Shown here piece after piece: positions 18,009 through 25,688 of a stretch of DNA of 64,000 bases (positions are counted from its first letter, which is position 1; the number at the start of each line of letters is the position of its first letter). The stretch comes from Deinococcus ficus. Its GTDB lineage: Bacteria; Deinococcota; Deinococci; Deinococcales; Deinococcaceae. The position numbers and the translations under genes were made by a program. The notes below the pieces were generated by a model. The model did not search any database and was not told where the DNA came from. It was given only the letters and a program-made list of their open reading frames with translations. The stretch spans positions 30,001 through 94,000 of the forward strand of contig NZ_CP021081.1 in the NCBI RefSeq assembly GCF_003444775.1, given 5' to 3'.

Positions 18009-19187
18009 TCAGGCCCTCACGGCCACCGGCGCGCGGCGGACGGAGGCCACAGGAGCCGGCGCAGGCGCGTCCCGCGTCAGGGCACTCACCCAGCGGTACG
18101 CCGTGCCGGCCGCCACGCTGAAGGGGTCCAGCCACTGCACCTGCCGCATCACGCCCGGGAAGCGCCGCTCGGCCAGCTCCGCCGCGTCCCGGGCAGCCGC
18201 GCGGCTCCACAGGTCGTTCTGCCCGCCCAGGCGGTCCAGGCCGCTCAGCACGACCTCCAGCGCCTCCACCCCCAGGTGCGCGGCGTTTGCATCATCCAGG
18301 GCGCGCAGCACCGCGCGGTGCAGCACTCCGGGCGCGCGCAGGTCCTCCTTCACGGTCCGGGTGGCGCTCAGCGTCAGGCCCGCCACGCCGGCCCGGACCG
18401 TCAGCCGCTGCGGCGACCGGCCCGCCAGCGCCTCCAGCAGCGCCGGGCATAGCGCCTGCGCCGCGGCACTCAGGTCCCGCGGCTCGAACAGCGGGTCGTC
18501 GAACTGCCGCGCCACCCGCACCTCGGCCGGCAGCCGCGCCCGCCCCACGCCGCCGCTGTTCGCGCCGTGCAGGTACGGTTTCAGCACCGTCCACTCGGCC
18601 CCCAGGTACGCCGCCTGCTGCGCCTTGCTCCACCTCAGCAGCTCTCCGACCGTGCCCACCCCCAGCCACGTCAGGCGCGCGTGCAGCTCGGCGCTCAGGC
18701 CCACGCCGCGCAGCGCTTCCAGCGGCAGTGCCCGGCGGAACGCGGCCGGGTCCGCCACCGCCCGCACGCCCCCGGTCCCGGCATCCAGCGCGGCCAGCAG
18801 CGCCAGCTCCCGGGTGTCCGCCAGGCCCACGCGGGCGTGCAGCGCCGAGGCGAGTTCCGCCGCCCCGGCCGGCGTGAGGGTCAGCAGCGCGCGCCCCACC
18901 CCGCCCACCTCCAGGCGCGGGCTGTACGCCGGGAGGCCCGCGCACACCTCCGCCCAGGCGGTCTCCAGCGCCGGGGCACTCAGGGGCACCGCGTGCAGTT
19001 CCGGCACGCGCGACAGCGCCCCCGACACCCGCATGCCCGGCTGCACGCCCCCCGCCAGCGCCGCCGCGCTCGCGCACCGCACCCGGCCGGCGTCCGTCAC
19101 GGCCAGCGGCAGGTCCAGGCCGTGCTCATGCTCGGCGTGCCACAGCGCGAACGGCTCCAGCAGCAGCGCCGCGATCCGCGTACTCAC
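18009..19187 (-). CDS. ImuB/ImuY-like Y-family polymerase homologue, catalytic acids missing
   Basis: 392 residues with Y-family polymerase architecture. The first catalytic Asp position reads LLLEPFALWHAE, and the SxDE motif of motif III is replaced around YSPRLEVGGVGRALL. The helix-hairpin-helix region is kept (EALRGVGLSAELHARLTWLG), as is a little-finger part. Loss of the palm acids is the hallmark of ImuB, which acts as a hub linking DnaE2 to the sliding clamp instead of synthesising DNA. The equivalent gene in the D. deserti lexA-imuY-dnaE2 operon is called imuY. The GTG start overlaps the lexA stop (GTGA). No imuA is present. Confidence 0.85.
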   Translation of the reverse strand: MSTRIAALLLEPFALWHAEHEHGLDLPLAVTDAGRVRCASAAALAGGVQPGMRVSGALSRVPELHAVPLSAPALETAWAEVCAGLPAYSPRLEVGGVGRALLTLTPAGAAELASALHARVGLADTRELALLAALDAGTGGVRAVADPAAFRRALPLEALRGVGLSAELHARLTWLGVGTVGELLRWSKAQQAAYLGAEWTVLKPYLHGANSGGVGRARLPAEVRVARQFDDPLFEPRDLSAAAQALCPALLEALAGRSPQRLTVRAGVAGLTLSATRTVKEDLRAPGVLHRAVLRALDDANAAHLGVEALEVVLSGLDRLGGQNDLWSRAAARDAAELAERRFPGVMRQVQWLDPFSVAAGTAYRWVSALTRDAPAPAPVASVRRAPVAVRA

Positions 19188-19864
19188 GGCCGGCCCCGCG
19201 CGCTGCGCCGCGCGCCGCCCAGCCCGATGTGCCCCACCAGCACGCCCTGCACCTGCACGTCCGAGACCGGAAAGCGCATCGGCTCGAAGGCCGGGTTCTC
19301 GCTGTGCAACGTCACCGCCCGCCCGCGCTGCTGCCAGCGCTTGAGGGTCCCGGCGTTCTCCCCGGGAATCAGCACCAGCGCCACCTCACCGTTCTGCGCG
19401 ACGTCCGCCGGGCGGATCGCCACCACGTCCCCCGGGAAGATGCCCAGGCCCAGCATGCTCTCCCCCCGCACCCGCAGCAGGAAATCCCCCTCCCGCATGG
19501 GCAGGATGTCGTCCAGGCGCGTCACGCGCTCCTGCACGCCACCGTCCGCCAGGGCGGGCGGCCCGGCCGCCACCTCCCCCAGCAGCGGAAAGCCCGCCGG
19601 GGCGCCCAGCGCCGCCCGCGCCGCCGGAGTCAGCGAGACCAGCGCCACCTGCCGCGGCCGGGCGTGGTAATTCAGGAAGCCCCGCCCGTGCAGCGTGAGC
19701 AGGTGGTCCCGCAGGTTCTGCCGCGCCAGCCCCAGGTCCTCCGCCAGCGCCGACGCGGTCAGGCAGCTGTCCCCGCCCTGTTTTTCCAGCCACAGCACGG
19801 CACGCAGCACCTCCCACTGCCGGGGCGTCAGAACCGCTGAACGGGGCGACATGTCACGTGACAT
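19184..19864 (-). CDS. lexA: LexA-family repressor heading the mutagenesis operon
   Basis: 226-residue repressor. The N-terminal winged helix spans about residues 10-85 (LTPRQWEVLRAVLWL, ASALAEDLGLARQNLRDHL). The S24 self-cleaving domain follows, with the Ala-Gly scissile site in GEVAAGPP, the catalytic Ser in RGESMLGLGIFPGD and the catalytic Lys in AGTLKRW. RecA-stimulated cleavage would release the operon. The ATG at 19864 lies inside a perfect palindrome and 5 nt behind TACAGT; a second ATG at 19852 is a possible alternative. It is larger than E. coli LexA because of a longer linker and an Arg-rich tail. Confidence 0.92.
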   Translation of the reverse strand: MSRDMSPRSAVLTPRQWEVLRAVLWLEKQGGDSCLTASALAEDLGLARQNLRDHLLTLHGRGFLNYHARPRQVALVSLTPAARAALGAPAGFPLLGEVAAGPPALADGGVQERVTRLDDILPMREGDFLLRVRGESMLGLGIFPGDVVAIRPADVAQNGEVALVLIPGENAGTLKRWQQRGRAVTLHSENPAFEPMRFPVSDVQVQGVLVGHIGLGGARRSARGRP

Positions 19865-19875
19865 GCTCCACTGTA
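19850..19875 (-). promoter_or_regulatory. lexA promoter with overlapping 16-bp palindromic operator
   Basis: CATGTCACGTGACATG at 19850-19865 is a perfect palindrome covering the lexA start codon. On the minus strand TACAGT (19870-19875) lies directly upstream, with TTGCGG 18 nt before it as a possible -35. A repressor bound here would cover the transcription start, which fits LexA autoregulation. Confidence 0.6.
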
Positions 19876-19950
19876 AACACGCTCACGCTCGGCCCGCAAT
19901 CCCCCGCCACCGGGGGTCAAGGCACGCTCAAGCCCCACCCGCTCGTCCCC

Positions 19951-20062
19951 CGTCAGGCCCCGGCATCCACGGGCAACCCCGCCCAGCGTGCCACCCACGC
20001 GCCCCCCGTCAGGCCCCGGCATCCACGGGCAACCCCGCCCAGCGTGCCACCCACGCGCCCCC
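19951..20062. repeat. Perfect 56-bp tandem duplication at the 3' end of the phosphatase-like gene
   Basis: Bases 19951-20006 and 20007-20062 are identical. The second copy encodes the last residues and stop codon of the gene at 20009-20863 (stop at 20009-20011); the first copy is the same coding tail repeated after the stop. With no difference between copies it should be recent. Confidence 0.9.
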
Positions 20063-20863
20063 CTGCACCACGTCCGCCACCCCTTCCACCCGCCCGCCCG
20101 ACCATGCCAGCGGCACCCGCGCCACCGTGTGCGACTTCACACGCAGGTCCTCCAGGTTCCCGTGATCGCTGCTCAGCACCACCTCCGCCCCGCCGTCCAG
20201 CAACCCCCGCACGAAGGCGTCCACCCGCTCCAGATACGCCCGCCCTGCCCTGAGCACCCCCACCGGCGTCGGCGTTCCCCCCGCGTGCCCCAGCAGGTCA
20301 CTGAACCACAGGTCCACCACCAGCAGGTCCGCCGCCCGCGCCGCCCGCGCCACCTCGCCCCCCAGGCGCACCACCCCGTCCAGCCCCAGGAACGCCTCCT
20401 CCCACGGCGGCTCGTACCCCAGCCCCAGCGAAACCCGCACCGCCGGCAGGCCCGGCGGATTCAGTGGCCCCCCCGCCGCCCGGAACGCATACGGAAAGCA
20501 GCCCAGCCGCCCCCGCCGCGCCGGCGCCTCCAGAAACGCCGGCGCGTAATGGTTCAGCAGCGCCACCCGCCCCCCCGCCCGCGCCAGCCGCCCCGGCAAC
20601 GCGTGCTCGTCCAGCAGCCGGCGCAGCGTCGGCCCCGGCTGCGGCCCGAAATGCTCCCCCATCACCGCCACCGCGTCCCGGCCCGTCAGCCAGCACGCCT
20701 GCCCCGTCCCCGACTGCGGCAACCCCGGCACGCCCAGCGTCGCGTCCAGCGCCACTCCCCCATCCACCAGCGCCCGCAGGGTCGGCAGCGCCTGCTCCCA
20801 CACGCCGCCCGGCGGGGCGTCCAGCGGATGCCCCACCCCGTCCAGCGCCACCCAGACCCTCAT
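20009..20863 (-). CDS. Alkaline phosphatase/phosphoglycerate-mutase superfamily metalloenzyme
   Basis: 284 residues. The start [13 protein letters not shown] carries the first metal-binding Asp. [16 protein letters not shown] matches the central metal motif, and [10 protein letters not shown] is the diagnostic Asp-His pair of the superfamily that includes cofactor-independent phosphoglycerate mutase. The [21 protein letters not shown] region carries the usual helix before the insertion. It is shorter than true phosphoglycerate mutase, and the substrate is not known. TAGCCT six nt upstream of the ATG indicates a leaderless transcript. Its 3' end lies in a 56-bp perfect tandem duplication. Confidence 0.78.
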   Translation of the reverse strand: MRVWVALDGVGHPLDAPPGGVWEQALPTLRALVDGGVALDATLGVPGLPQSGTGQACWLTGRDAVAVMGEHFGPQPGPTLRRLLDEHALPGRLARAGGRVALLNHYAPAFLEAPARRGRLGCFPYAFRAAGGPLNPPGLPAVRVSLGLGYEPPWEEAFLGLDGVVRLGGEVARAARAADLLVVDLWFSDLLGHAGGTPTPVGVLRAGRAYLERVDAFVRGLLDGGAEVVLSSDHGNLEDLRVKSHTVARVPLAWSGGRVEGVADVVQGGAWVARWAGLPVDAGA

Positions 20864-20869
20864 CCCGGC

Positions 20870-20875
20870 AGGCTA
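20870..20875 (-). promoter_or_regulatory. -10 box of the phosphatase-superfamily gene
   Basis: TAGCCT on the minus strand, six nt before the ATG at 20863, with no ribosome site between. Confidence 0.55.
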
Positions 20876-20956
20876 GCAGGCCATCCGCCCGGCAAAATCG
20901 TCCCCGCCTGCCAGAACCCTTCGGTAGAGTTGCACCGACAGCGGAGGCTTCAACGC

Positions 20957-23026
20957 ATGGAATACCAGCGCAAACGTCCACTCACTCCCTCCGCCGGACC
21001 CCACCAGCCCACCGTCAGGGCCGAGGTTCCGGCCGTCTCCCACCATGTGCCCGTTCAGCGGGCGATGCAGCGGTTCACGTGTACACCGACCGCTGCGCAG
21101 CGACAGGCTGTGATTCCGGTGTTGCGGGCGGCGAGTCTGCACCGGCAGGAAGAGGAGCACTTGAGCGCGCAACGGTTGCCCCTGCAACGTCAGGTGACTG
21201 ACCTGAGCGCCACACTTCCCGCGGACGCGATTCAGACAGCCTTACAACGGCAGGCCAGCGAACGCACTCCGGGCGTCATCCCCTCCCACCCGCAGGCAGC
21301 CGGGGAGTGGGTGACGGTGATGCGTCACCGGGCCGAGCAGGTGGACGGCACGAGGATGGATGCGCGGTCCATGCAGGCGTTCGCCACTCTGCAACGTCAG
21401 GTGGCCGCGGCCCTGGTGCACAGCGTGAAACATGACCCCAGCCCGGCCCTTCAGCGGCACTCGGCTTTCGCTGAACACGCGGTGAGCCTGCAACGGCATG
21501 CCCTGACCCGCACGATTCCCCGAGCTGCGCTGAGTCAACTCCCGCCCGGTGAACGCCTGAGCCTGCAACGGGCGGTGGACGAAGCGACCCAGGCCGATGC
21601 CCTGCAACGCCAGCAGGACGCGCAGGCGTTGCAACTTCATTCCCTCCAACGGCACCTGGCAGAACTGGACGAGCAGGCCACGAAACCGGTCATGGAACGG
21701 ATTCAGGCGCGCAGAGGGAGCGGGAACCCGCTCCCGGCCGCGGTGCAGCGTCATCTGGAACAGGGATTGAATCATGACCTGAGCGCGGTGCGGATTCATG
21801 ATGATGCGGAGGCGGACAAGCTGGCGAAGGGCGTGAGCGCTGTGGCGTTCACGACGGGGACGGATATCTACTTCCGGAGTGGGAAATTCAACCCGAACAC
21901 GCAGTCCGGGCTGGAACTCCTGGCGCATGAGGTGACGCATACGGTGCAGCAGAGCCAGGGCAAGGTCGGCAAAGGCATTGACCCGGATGCAGGTCTGGAA
22001 GCAGAAGCGCGGGCGATGGGGAAGCGGCTGGCTAGTGGTTCTCCTGCACTTAAATGGCAGTCAAGCGGAGGCAGACTGCGACAGAGCGTCCCCTCGGCAA
22101 CCTATTCAGTTCAGAGAACCCCGGAGGGTACGACTGATCTGAGAAAGAAGCTGGTCCAAGTCGCAGCGACAGCGCAGGCGGAGGCGAGAAAGGCGAATGC
22201 TGGGCGTGGTGCCGTAGCAGAGATCGGGCAGACACCGAAACTAAACGCTTACGAGTTCCAACCTCTCTTGCCCCTGAATAAGGGTGATCCGAAGGATCTT
22301 GCCTTTGATCATGGCTTTCTTGCAGGTGCTGGCGGCAAGCTGGACAAATCGAAAATGGTTAAACCGACCTTACAGGACTACGCGGCGTGGACGAAGTGGA
22401 TGCACATTGCGGGAGCTCTCCTTGGACTGCGCCCCGACTTGAAGGACGCGATCTTTGCCTATATGCATTTCCTACGTGCAGGAGGGCAAGCCCGTAATGT
22501 GAACTACGAGAGGTTCCTCAAATACGACCCGGCTGGAAAGCGGGTGCATGACGCGCTGACTGAGGATGTCAAATTCGGAATCCGGAACTCGTTAGCAGGC
22601 GGAAATTACAAACAAGGTCTCAAATATTCGATGTCGGGGTCAACAGCTACTATTTATGTTGGTCGGGGTGCAAGGTATCCTGAGCCTGCAACAGAAAACT
22701 GGCAGAAGGCGATTGGTAAGCATCAGGCCTGGGCGGACGTCTCCTACAATTTTATCTATAAAAAATCTGGGCCAACGCTAATAAATACAAGCATTCATAT
22801 TAAAATGAAGGACATGTATAATTTCAACCCAGGTGACGCTGATATAGCTACAAGTACTCCTGATGATGTAAATGGCCGTTTCGAGCTGACGGGTTTGGGC
22901 AAAGAGTATATTAATTACGGGTCTGTCAAGAAAAATGTTGCCTTCACGATAGACTTTGCCTCACTCAGCATTACCCAGAAAAGTGCCGCTGGCTCTGCGA
23001 AACTCCTTCTTCCGAATCCGAGGTGA
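20957..23026 (+). CDS. DUF4157 metallopeptidase-like protein with toxin-like C-terminal region
   Basis: 689 residues in three parts. Residues 1-270 are a Gln/His/Arg-rich region with fifteen short xQR motifs through residue 386 (LQRQ, LQRH, VQR). Residues about 275-345 are a DUF4157 domain: LPAAVQRHLEQGLNHDLSAV, AFTTGTDIYF, and LLAHEVTHTVQQ, whose HExxH has His near 324. From about 390 the protein changes to an AT-rich, differently composed region with a helical part and a beta-rich end containing DMYNFNPGDADIA and NGRFELTGLG. DUF4157 proteins commonly carry variable toxin ends and some are cargo of contractile injection systems. The start has GGAGG eight bases upstream. A lipoprotein gene follows immediately. 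No secretion apparatus is nearby; toxin activity is inferred. Confidence 0.8.
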   Translation: MEYQRKRPLTPSAGPHQPTVRAEVPAVSHHVPVQRAMQRFTCTPTAAQRQAVIPVLRAASLHRQEEEHLSAQRLPLQRQVTDLSATLPADAIQTALQRQASERTPGVIPSHPQAAGEWVTVMRHRAEQVDGTRMDARSMQAFATLQRQVAAALVHSVKHDPSPALQRHSAFAEHAVSLQRHALTRTIPRAALSQLPPGERLSLQRAVDEATQADALQRQQDAQALQLHSLQRHLAELDEQATKPVMERIQARRGSGNPLPAAVQRHLEQGLNHDLSAVRIHDDAEADKLAKGVSAVAFTTGTDIYFRSGKFNPNTQSGLELLAHEVTHTVQQSQGKVGKGIDPDAGLEAEARAMGKRLASGSPALKWQSSGGRLRQSVPSATYSVQRTPEGTTDLRKKLVQVAATAQAEARKANAGRGAVAEIGQTPKLNAYEFQPLLPLNKGDPKDLAFDHGFLAGAGGKLDKSKMVKPTLQDYAAWTKWMHIAGALLGLRPDLKDAIFAYMHFLRAGGQARNVNYERFLKYDPAGKRVHDALTEDVKFGIRNSLAGGNYKQGLKYSMSGSTATIYVGRGARYPEPATENWQKAIGKHQAWADVSYNFIYKKSGPTLINTSIHIKMKDMYNFNPGDADIATSTPDDVNGRFELTGLGKEYINYGSVKKNVAFTIDFASLSITQKSAAGSAKLLLPNPR

Positions 23027-23029
23027 GTG

Positions 23030-23482
23030 ATGAAGGAATCTCTTCTTAGCTTATGCGCCCTCTTCTTGCTGTCCTCATGTCATCACCAGAACAAAGTGAC
23101 CGATGTTGGAGGCACGAAAACCCTTATTACAGATGTTCGTTCTGGTGGCATTGTTGATCAGTACCTTCTGCCGCCTTATAAAAGTGGAGCCCACTGGGTT
23201 GAGCTCCGTAAAGTGTACGATTCGTCTTCGGTTCCTGGTCCGTCTGAGCCCACACTTTACATTATTGTTCCCCTCTCCCGCACTCTGCCGAGTAGCACGA
23301 AAGAGGAGGTTGAAATGGATAATGAAGCTTTGCGCAAACTGGAGGATGTGTATCCGAAACTGAAGAACCTGCTGGAGCAAGGCCAGCAGGTTGATATTTC
23401 TTCCTTGGTTGTCCCTGGAACTATCCCTTACTACGGCATTCAGAAATCAGAGAAGGTTTTTCTGATCGTCGGCAAGATGTAA
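23030..23482 (+). CDS. Small AT-rich lipoprotein, possible immunity partner
   Basis: 150 residues with a lipoprotein signal: MKESLLSLCALFLLSSCHHQ, lipobox LSSC, so the mature protein would be anchored from Cys 17. The remainder (GGIVDQYLLPPYKSGAH, PTLYIIVPLSRTLP, then a charged helix KEEVEMDNEALRKLED) matches no family I know. The ATG follows the DUF4157 stop by three bases, with AGGTGA as ribosome site; a GTG one codon earlier is possible. Base composition is like the end of the preceding gene and unlike everything around, so the two probably arrived together. A gene in this place is typical for a protector against the toxin end, but there is no direct proof. Confidence 0.7.
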   Translation: MKESLLSLCALFLLSSCHHQNKVTDVGGTKTLITDVRSGGIVDQYLLPPYKSGAHWVELRKVYDSSSVPGPSEPTLYIIVPLSRTLPSSTKEEVEMDNEALRKLEDVYPKLKNLLEQGQQVDISSLVVPGTIPYYGIQKSEKVFLIVGKM

Positions 23483-23497
23483 CGGTTCGTTCAATCC

Positions 23498-25504
23498 TCA
23501 GCTCTGCGCTGCTGCCTGGAATTTTCTTTCCTCGACGACTTTTTTGGCGAGGTGTTCGGGGACTTCCTGGTAGCCGTGGGGTTTGAGGGAGTAGGCGCCG
23601 CGGTCGCCGGTCATGCTGCGCAGGTCGGCGTTGTAGGTCTGAAGTTCGCTCTGGGGAACGATGGCGCTGATGGTGAAGACGGTGCCGTCGGGTTCCATGC
23701 CCTGCACGCGGGCGCGGCGGCCCTGGAGGTCGCCCATGATGTCGCCGGTGTACTGGGCGGGCGCGCGGACTTTGAGGAGCATGACGGGTTCGAGGAGGAC
23801 GGGGCGGGCCTGTTCGAGGGCGGCGCGGGCGGCGAGGCTGCCGGCGGTGCGGAAGGCCATGTCGCTGCTGTCGACTTCGTGGTAGCTGCCGTCGAGGACG
23901 GTGAAGTGGACGTCCTGGAGGGGGTAGCCGGCCAGGGCGCCTTTTTCCATGGTGTCCTGCACGCCTTTTTCGATGCTGGGGATGTACTTGCCGGGGATGG
24001 CGCCGCCGACGACAGCGCTTTTGAAGTGGTAGCCCTGGCCGGGTTCGACCTGGAGGTGGCAGTCGCCGTACTGGCCGTGTCCGCCGCTTTGTTTTTTGTG
24101 TTTGCCCTGGGCTTTGGCTTTGGCGCGGATGGTTTCGCGGTAGGGGATCTGGGGGGGGGTGACGGTGACGTTCACGCCGAGCGCGGCGAGTTTTTCCACG
24201 GCGATGTTGGTGTGCATTTCGCCCATGCCGCCGAGGAGCATCTCGCCGGTCTGGGGTTCGCGGCCGTAGTGGAGGGTGGGGTCTTCTTCGAGGAGTTTGG
24301 CGATGGCGTCGCCGATCCGGTCTTCGTCCTGGCGGGTTTTGGGGTGCAGGGCGACGGTGTAGACGACGTCGGGGAGGTTGAGGGGGTCGTACTGGATGGG
24401 GTGCTGGGGGTCGGCGAGGGTGTCGCCGGTGTGCAGCTGGTCGTTTTTGGTGATGACGCCGATCATGCCGGCGGTGAGTTCGGGAACTTCGGTGAGGTCC
24501 TTGCCGTTCATGACGTACAGGTGGGCGGGTTTGAGGTCCACGTCGCGGGTGGTGTTGCGGATGGTGTCGCCGGCTTTGAGGGTGCCGCTCCAGACGCGGA
24601 GGTAGGCGATCTTGCCGACGTAGGGGTCGATGCTCATGCGCCACACGCGGGCGCTGAAGGGCGCGTCGGGGGTGGGGGCGCGGGTCTGACCGTCGATGCC
24701 GGTGAGTTCGCCGCGTTCCTGGGCGCTGCGCAGGCCGTCGACCATCAGGTCCATGAGTTCGGGGATGCCGGTCTGGGTGGTGGCGCTGATGGGGATGGCG
24801 GGGTAGATCTTGCCGGCGTGCACGCCGGCGTAGAAGGCCTTCGCGAGTTCGTCCTGGCTGATGTCCTCGCCTTCGAGGTAGCGGTTCATGAGGTCGTCGT
24901 CGGTTTCGACGATGGCGTCCACGAGGGTGCTGCGGGCTTCTTCGAGGGCGTGGCGGGTTTCGCCGCTGTACTCGTCGGGGTGGGCGGTGAGGACGTTGAT
25001 GACGCCCCTGAAGTCAGGGCCTTCGCCGTCGGGGATGAAGGCGGGCACGATGGGGCCGGGGAGGCTGGCGCGGAGTTCGGCGAGGGTGGCCAGGTAGTGG
25101 GCGCGTTCGCGGTCCATCTTGGTGACGGCGACGATGCGGGGCATGCCGAGGTTGTCGGCGTGCGCCCAGACGCGTTCGGTGCCGACCTCGACGCCGCCGG
25201 TGCCGCTGACGAGGATGACGGCGCTGTCGGAGGCGCGCATGCCGCCGCGGATTTCGCGCACGAAGTCGGCGAAGCCGGGGGTGTCGAGCACGGTGATGTC
25301 GGTGTCACGGTGTTTGAAGCGGAGCACGCCGGTCTTGATGGAAAAGCCGTGGGCGTGTTCTTCCTCGGTGTGGTCGCTCTGGGTGGTGCCGTCCTCGACG
25401 CGGCCCACACGTGAGATCGCCCCGCTGCGGTGCAGCAGGGCTTCGGCCAGCGTGGTTTTGCCGGTGCCGCTGTGCGCGGCGAGACTCACAATACGAACGG
25501 GCAT
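23498..25504 (-). CDS. Elongation factor G-like translational GTPase (EF-G-2 type)
   Basis: 668 residues. G1 is [16 protein letters not shown]3 DTPGFADF, G4 TKMD; then domain II, and domains III-V ending in the EF-G C-terminal fold. The switch I region is [20 protein letters not shown] instead of the canonical GEVHxGxATMDWMxQE, which marks the second EF-G class found in Thermus (EF-G-2), Deinococcus and actinobacteria. It probably binds the ribosome, but its exact role is unsettled. The ATG at 25504 with AGGTGA upstream is chosen over one ten codons earlier. A clear sigma70-like promoter lies 84 bp upstream. It is convergent with the lipoprotein gene, 15 bp apart. Confidence 0.9.
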   Translation of the reverse strand: MPVRIVSLAAHSGTGKTTLAEALLHRSGAISRVGRVEDGTTQSDHTEEEHAHGFSIKTGVLRFKHRDTDITVLDTPGFADFVREIRGGMRASDSAVILVSGTGGVEVGTERVWAHADNLGMPRIVAVTKMDRERAHYLATLAELRASLPGPIVPAFIPDGEGPDFRGVINVLTAHPDEYSGETRHALEEARSTLVDAIVETDDDLMNRYLEGEDISQDELAKAFYAGVHAGKIYPAIPISATTQTGIPELMDLMVDGLRSAQERGELTGIDGQTRAPTPDAPFSARVWRMSIDPYVGKIAYLRVWSGTLKAGDTIRNTTRDVDLKPAHLYVMNGKDLTEVPELTAGMIGVITKNDQLHTGDTLADPQHPIQYDPLNLPDVVYTVALHPKTRQDEDRIGDAIAKLLEEDPTLHYGREPQTGEMLLGGMGEMHTNIAVEKLAALGVNVTVTPPQIPYRETIRAKAKAQGKHKKQSGGHGQYGDCHLQVEPGQGYHFKSAVVGGAIPGKYIPSIEKGVQDTMEKGALAGYPLQDVHFTVLDGSYHEVDSSDMAFRTAGSLAARAALEQARPVLLEPVMLLKVRAPAQYTGDIMGDLQGRRARVQGMEPDGTVFTISAIVPQSELQTYNADLRSMTGDRGAYSLKPHGYQEVPEHLAKKVVEERKFQAAAQS

Positions 25505-25554
25505 TCGTGAATCACCTGTTCCTTTCCAGCTCATGTGAACGGGAAGTCAACGGT

Positions 25555-25569
25555 TGACCTCGGAGGTCA
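25555..25569. promoter_or_regulatory. 15-bp palindrome in the leader of the EF-G-like gene
   Basis: TGACCTC-G-GAGGTCA, perfect 7+1+7. It lies downstream of the predicted transcription start and about 50 bp before the start codon, so it could be a repressor site or a leader hairpin. Confidence 0.35.
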
Positions 25570-25587
25570 TGAGCGGCTTGTGCGCTG

Positions 25588-25615
25588 AAGATACTCCCCT
25601 GACCGGGCGGGTCAA
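25588..25615 (-). promoter_or_regulatory. Sigma70-type promoter of the EF-G-like gene
   Basis: On the minus strand TTGACC (25610-25615) and TATCTT (25588-25593) are separated by 16 nt. The start site would be near 25581, giving a leader of about 75 nt. Confidence 0.55.
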
Positions 25616-25688
25616 GGGAATCCGCCCCGGGCGTCCGGCGCTCCCTGCCTGCGCGGCGCCGGGGCGGAATGTGCCAGCATGCGGGGCC

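Noticed and set aside
14767..19344. A 1525-codon plus-strand frame opposite dnaE2 and the imuB-like gene
   Set aside because: Composition is Arg/Ala/Gln-rich with no domains; the minus strand encodes clear LexA, ImuB-like and DnaE2 proteins.
19951..20062. Possible CRISPR-like or iteron repeats
   Set aside because: Only two abutting copies with no spacer; a simple tandem duplication.
19988..20956. Upstream in-frame extension of the DUF4157 gene
   Set aside because: Arg/His/Pro-rich reading opposite the phosphatase-superfamily gene; GGAGG before 20957 marks the true start.
23552..25414. A long plus-strand frame opposite the EF-G-like gene, Val/Gly/Phe-rich
   Set aside because: Exact antisense of a well-conserved GTPase; no ribosome site or domain.
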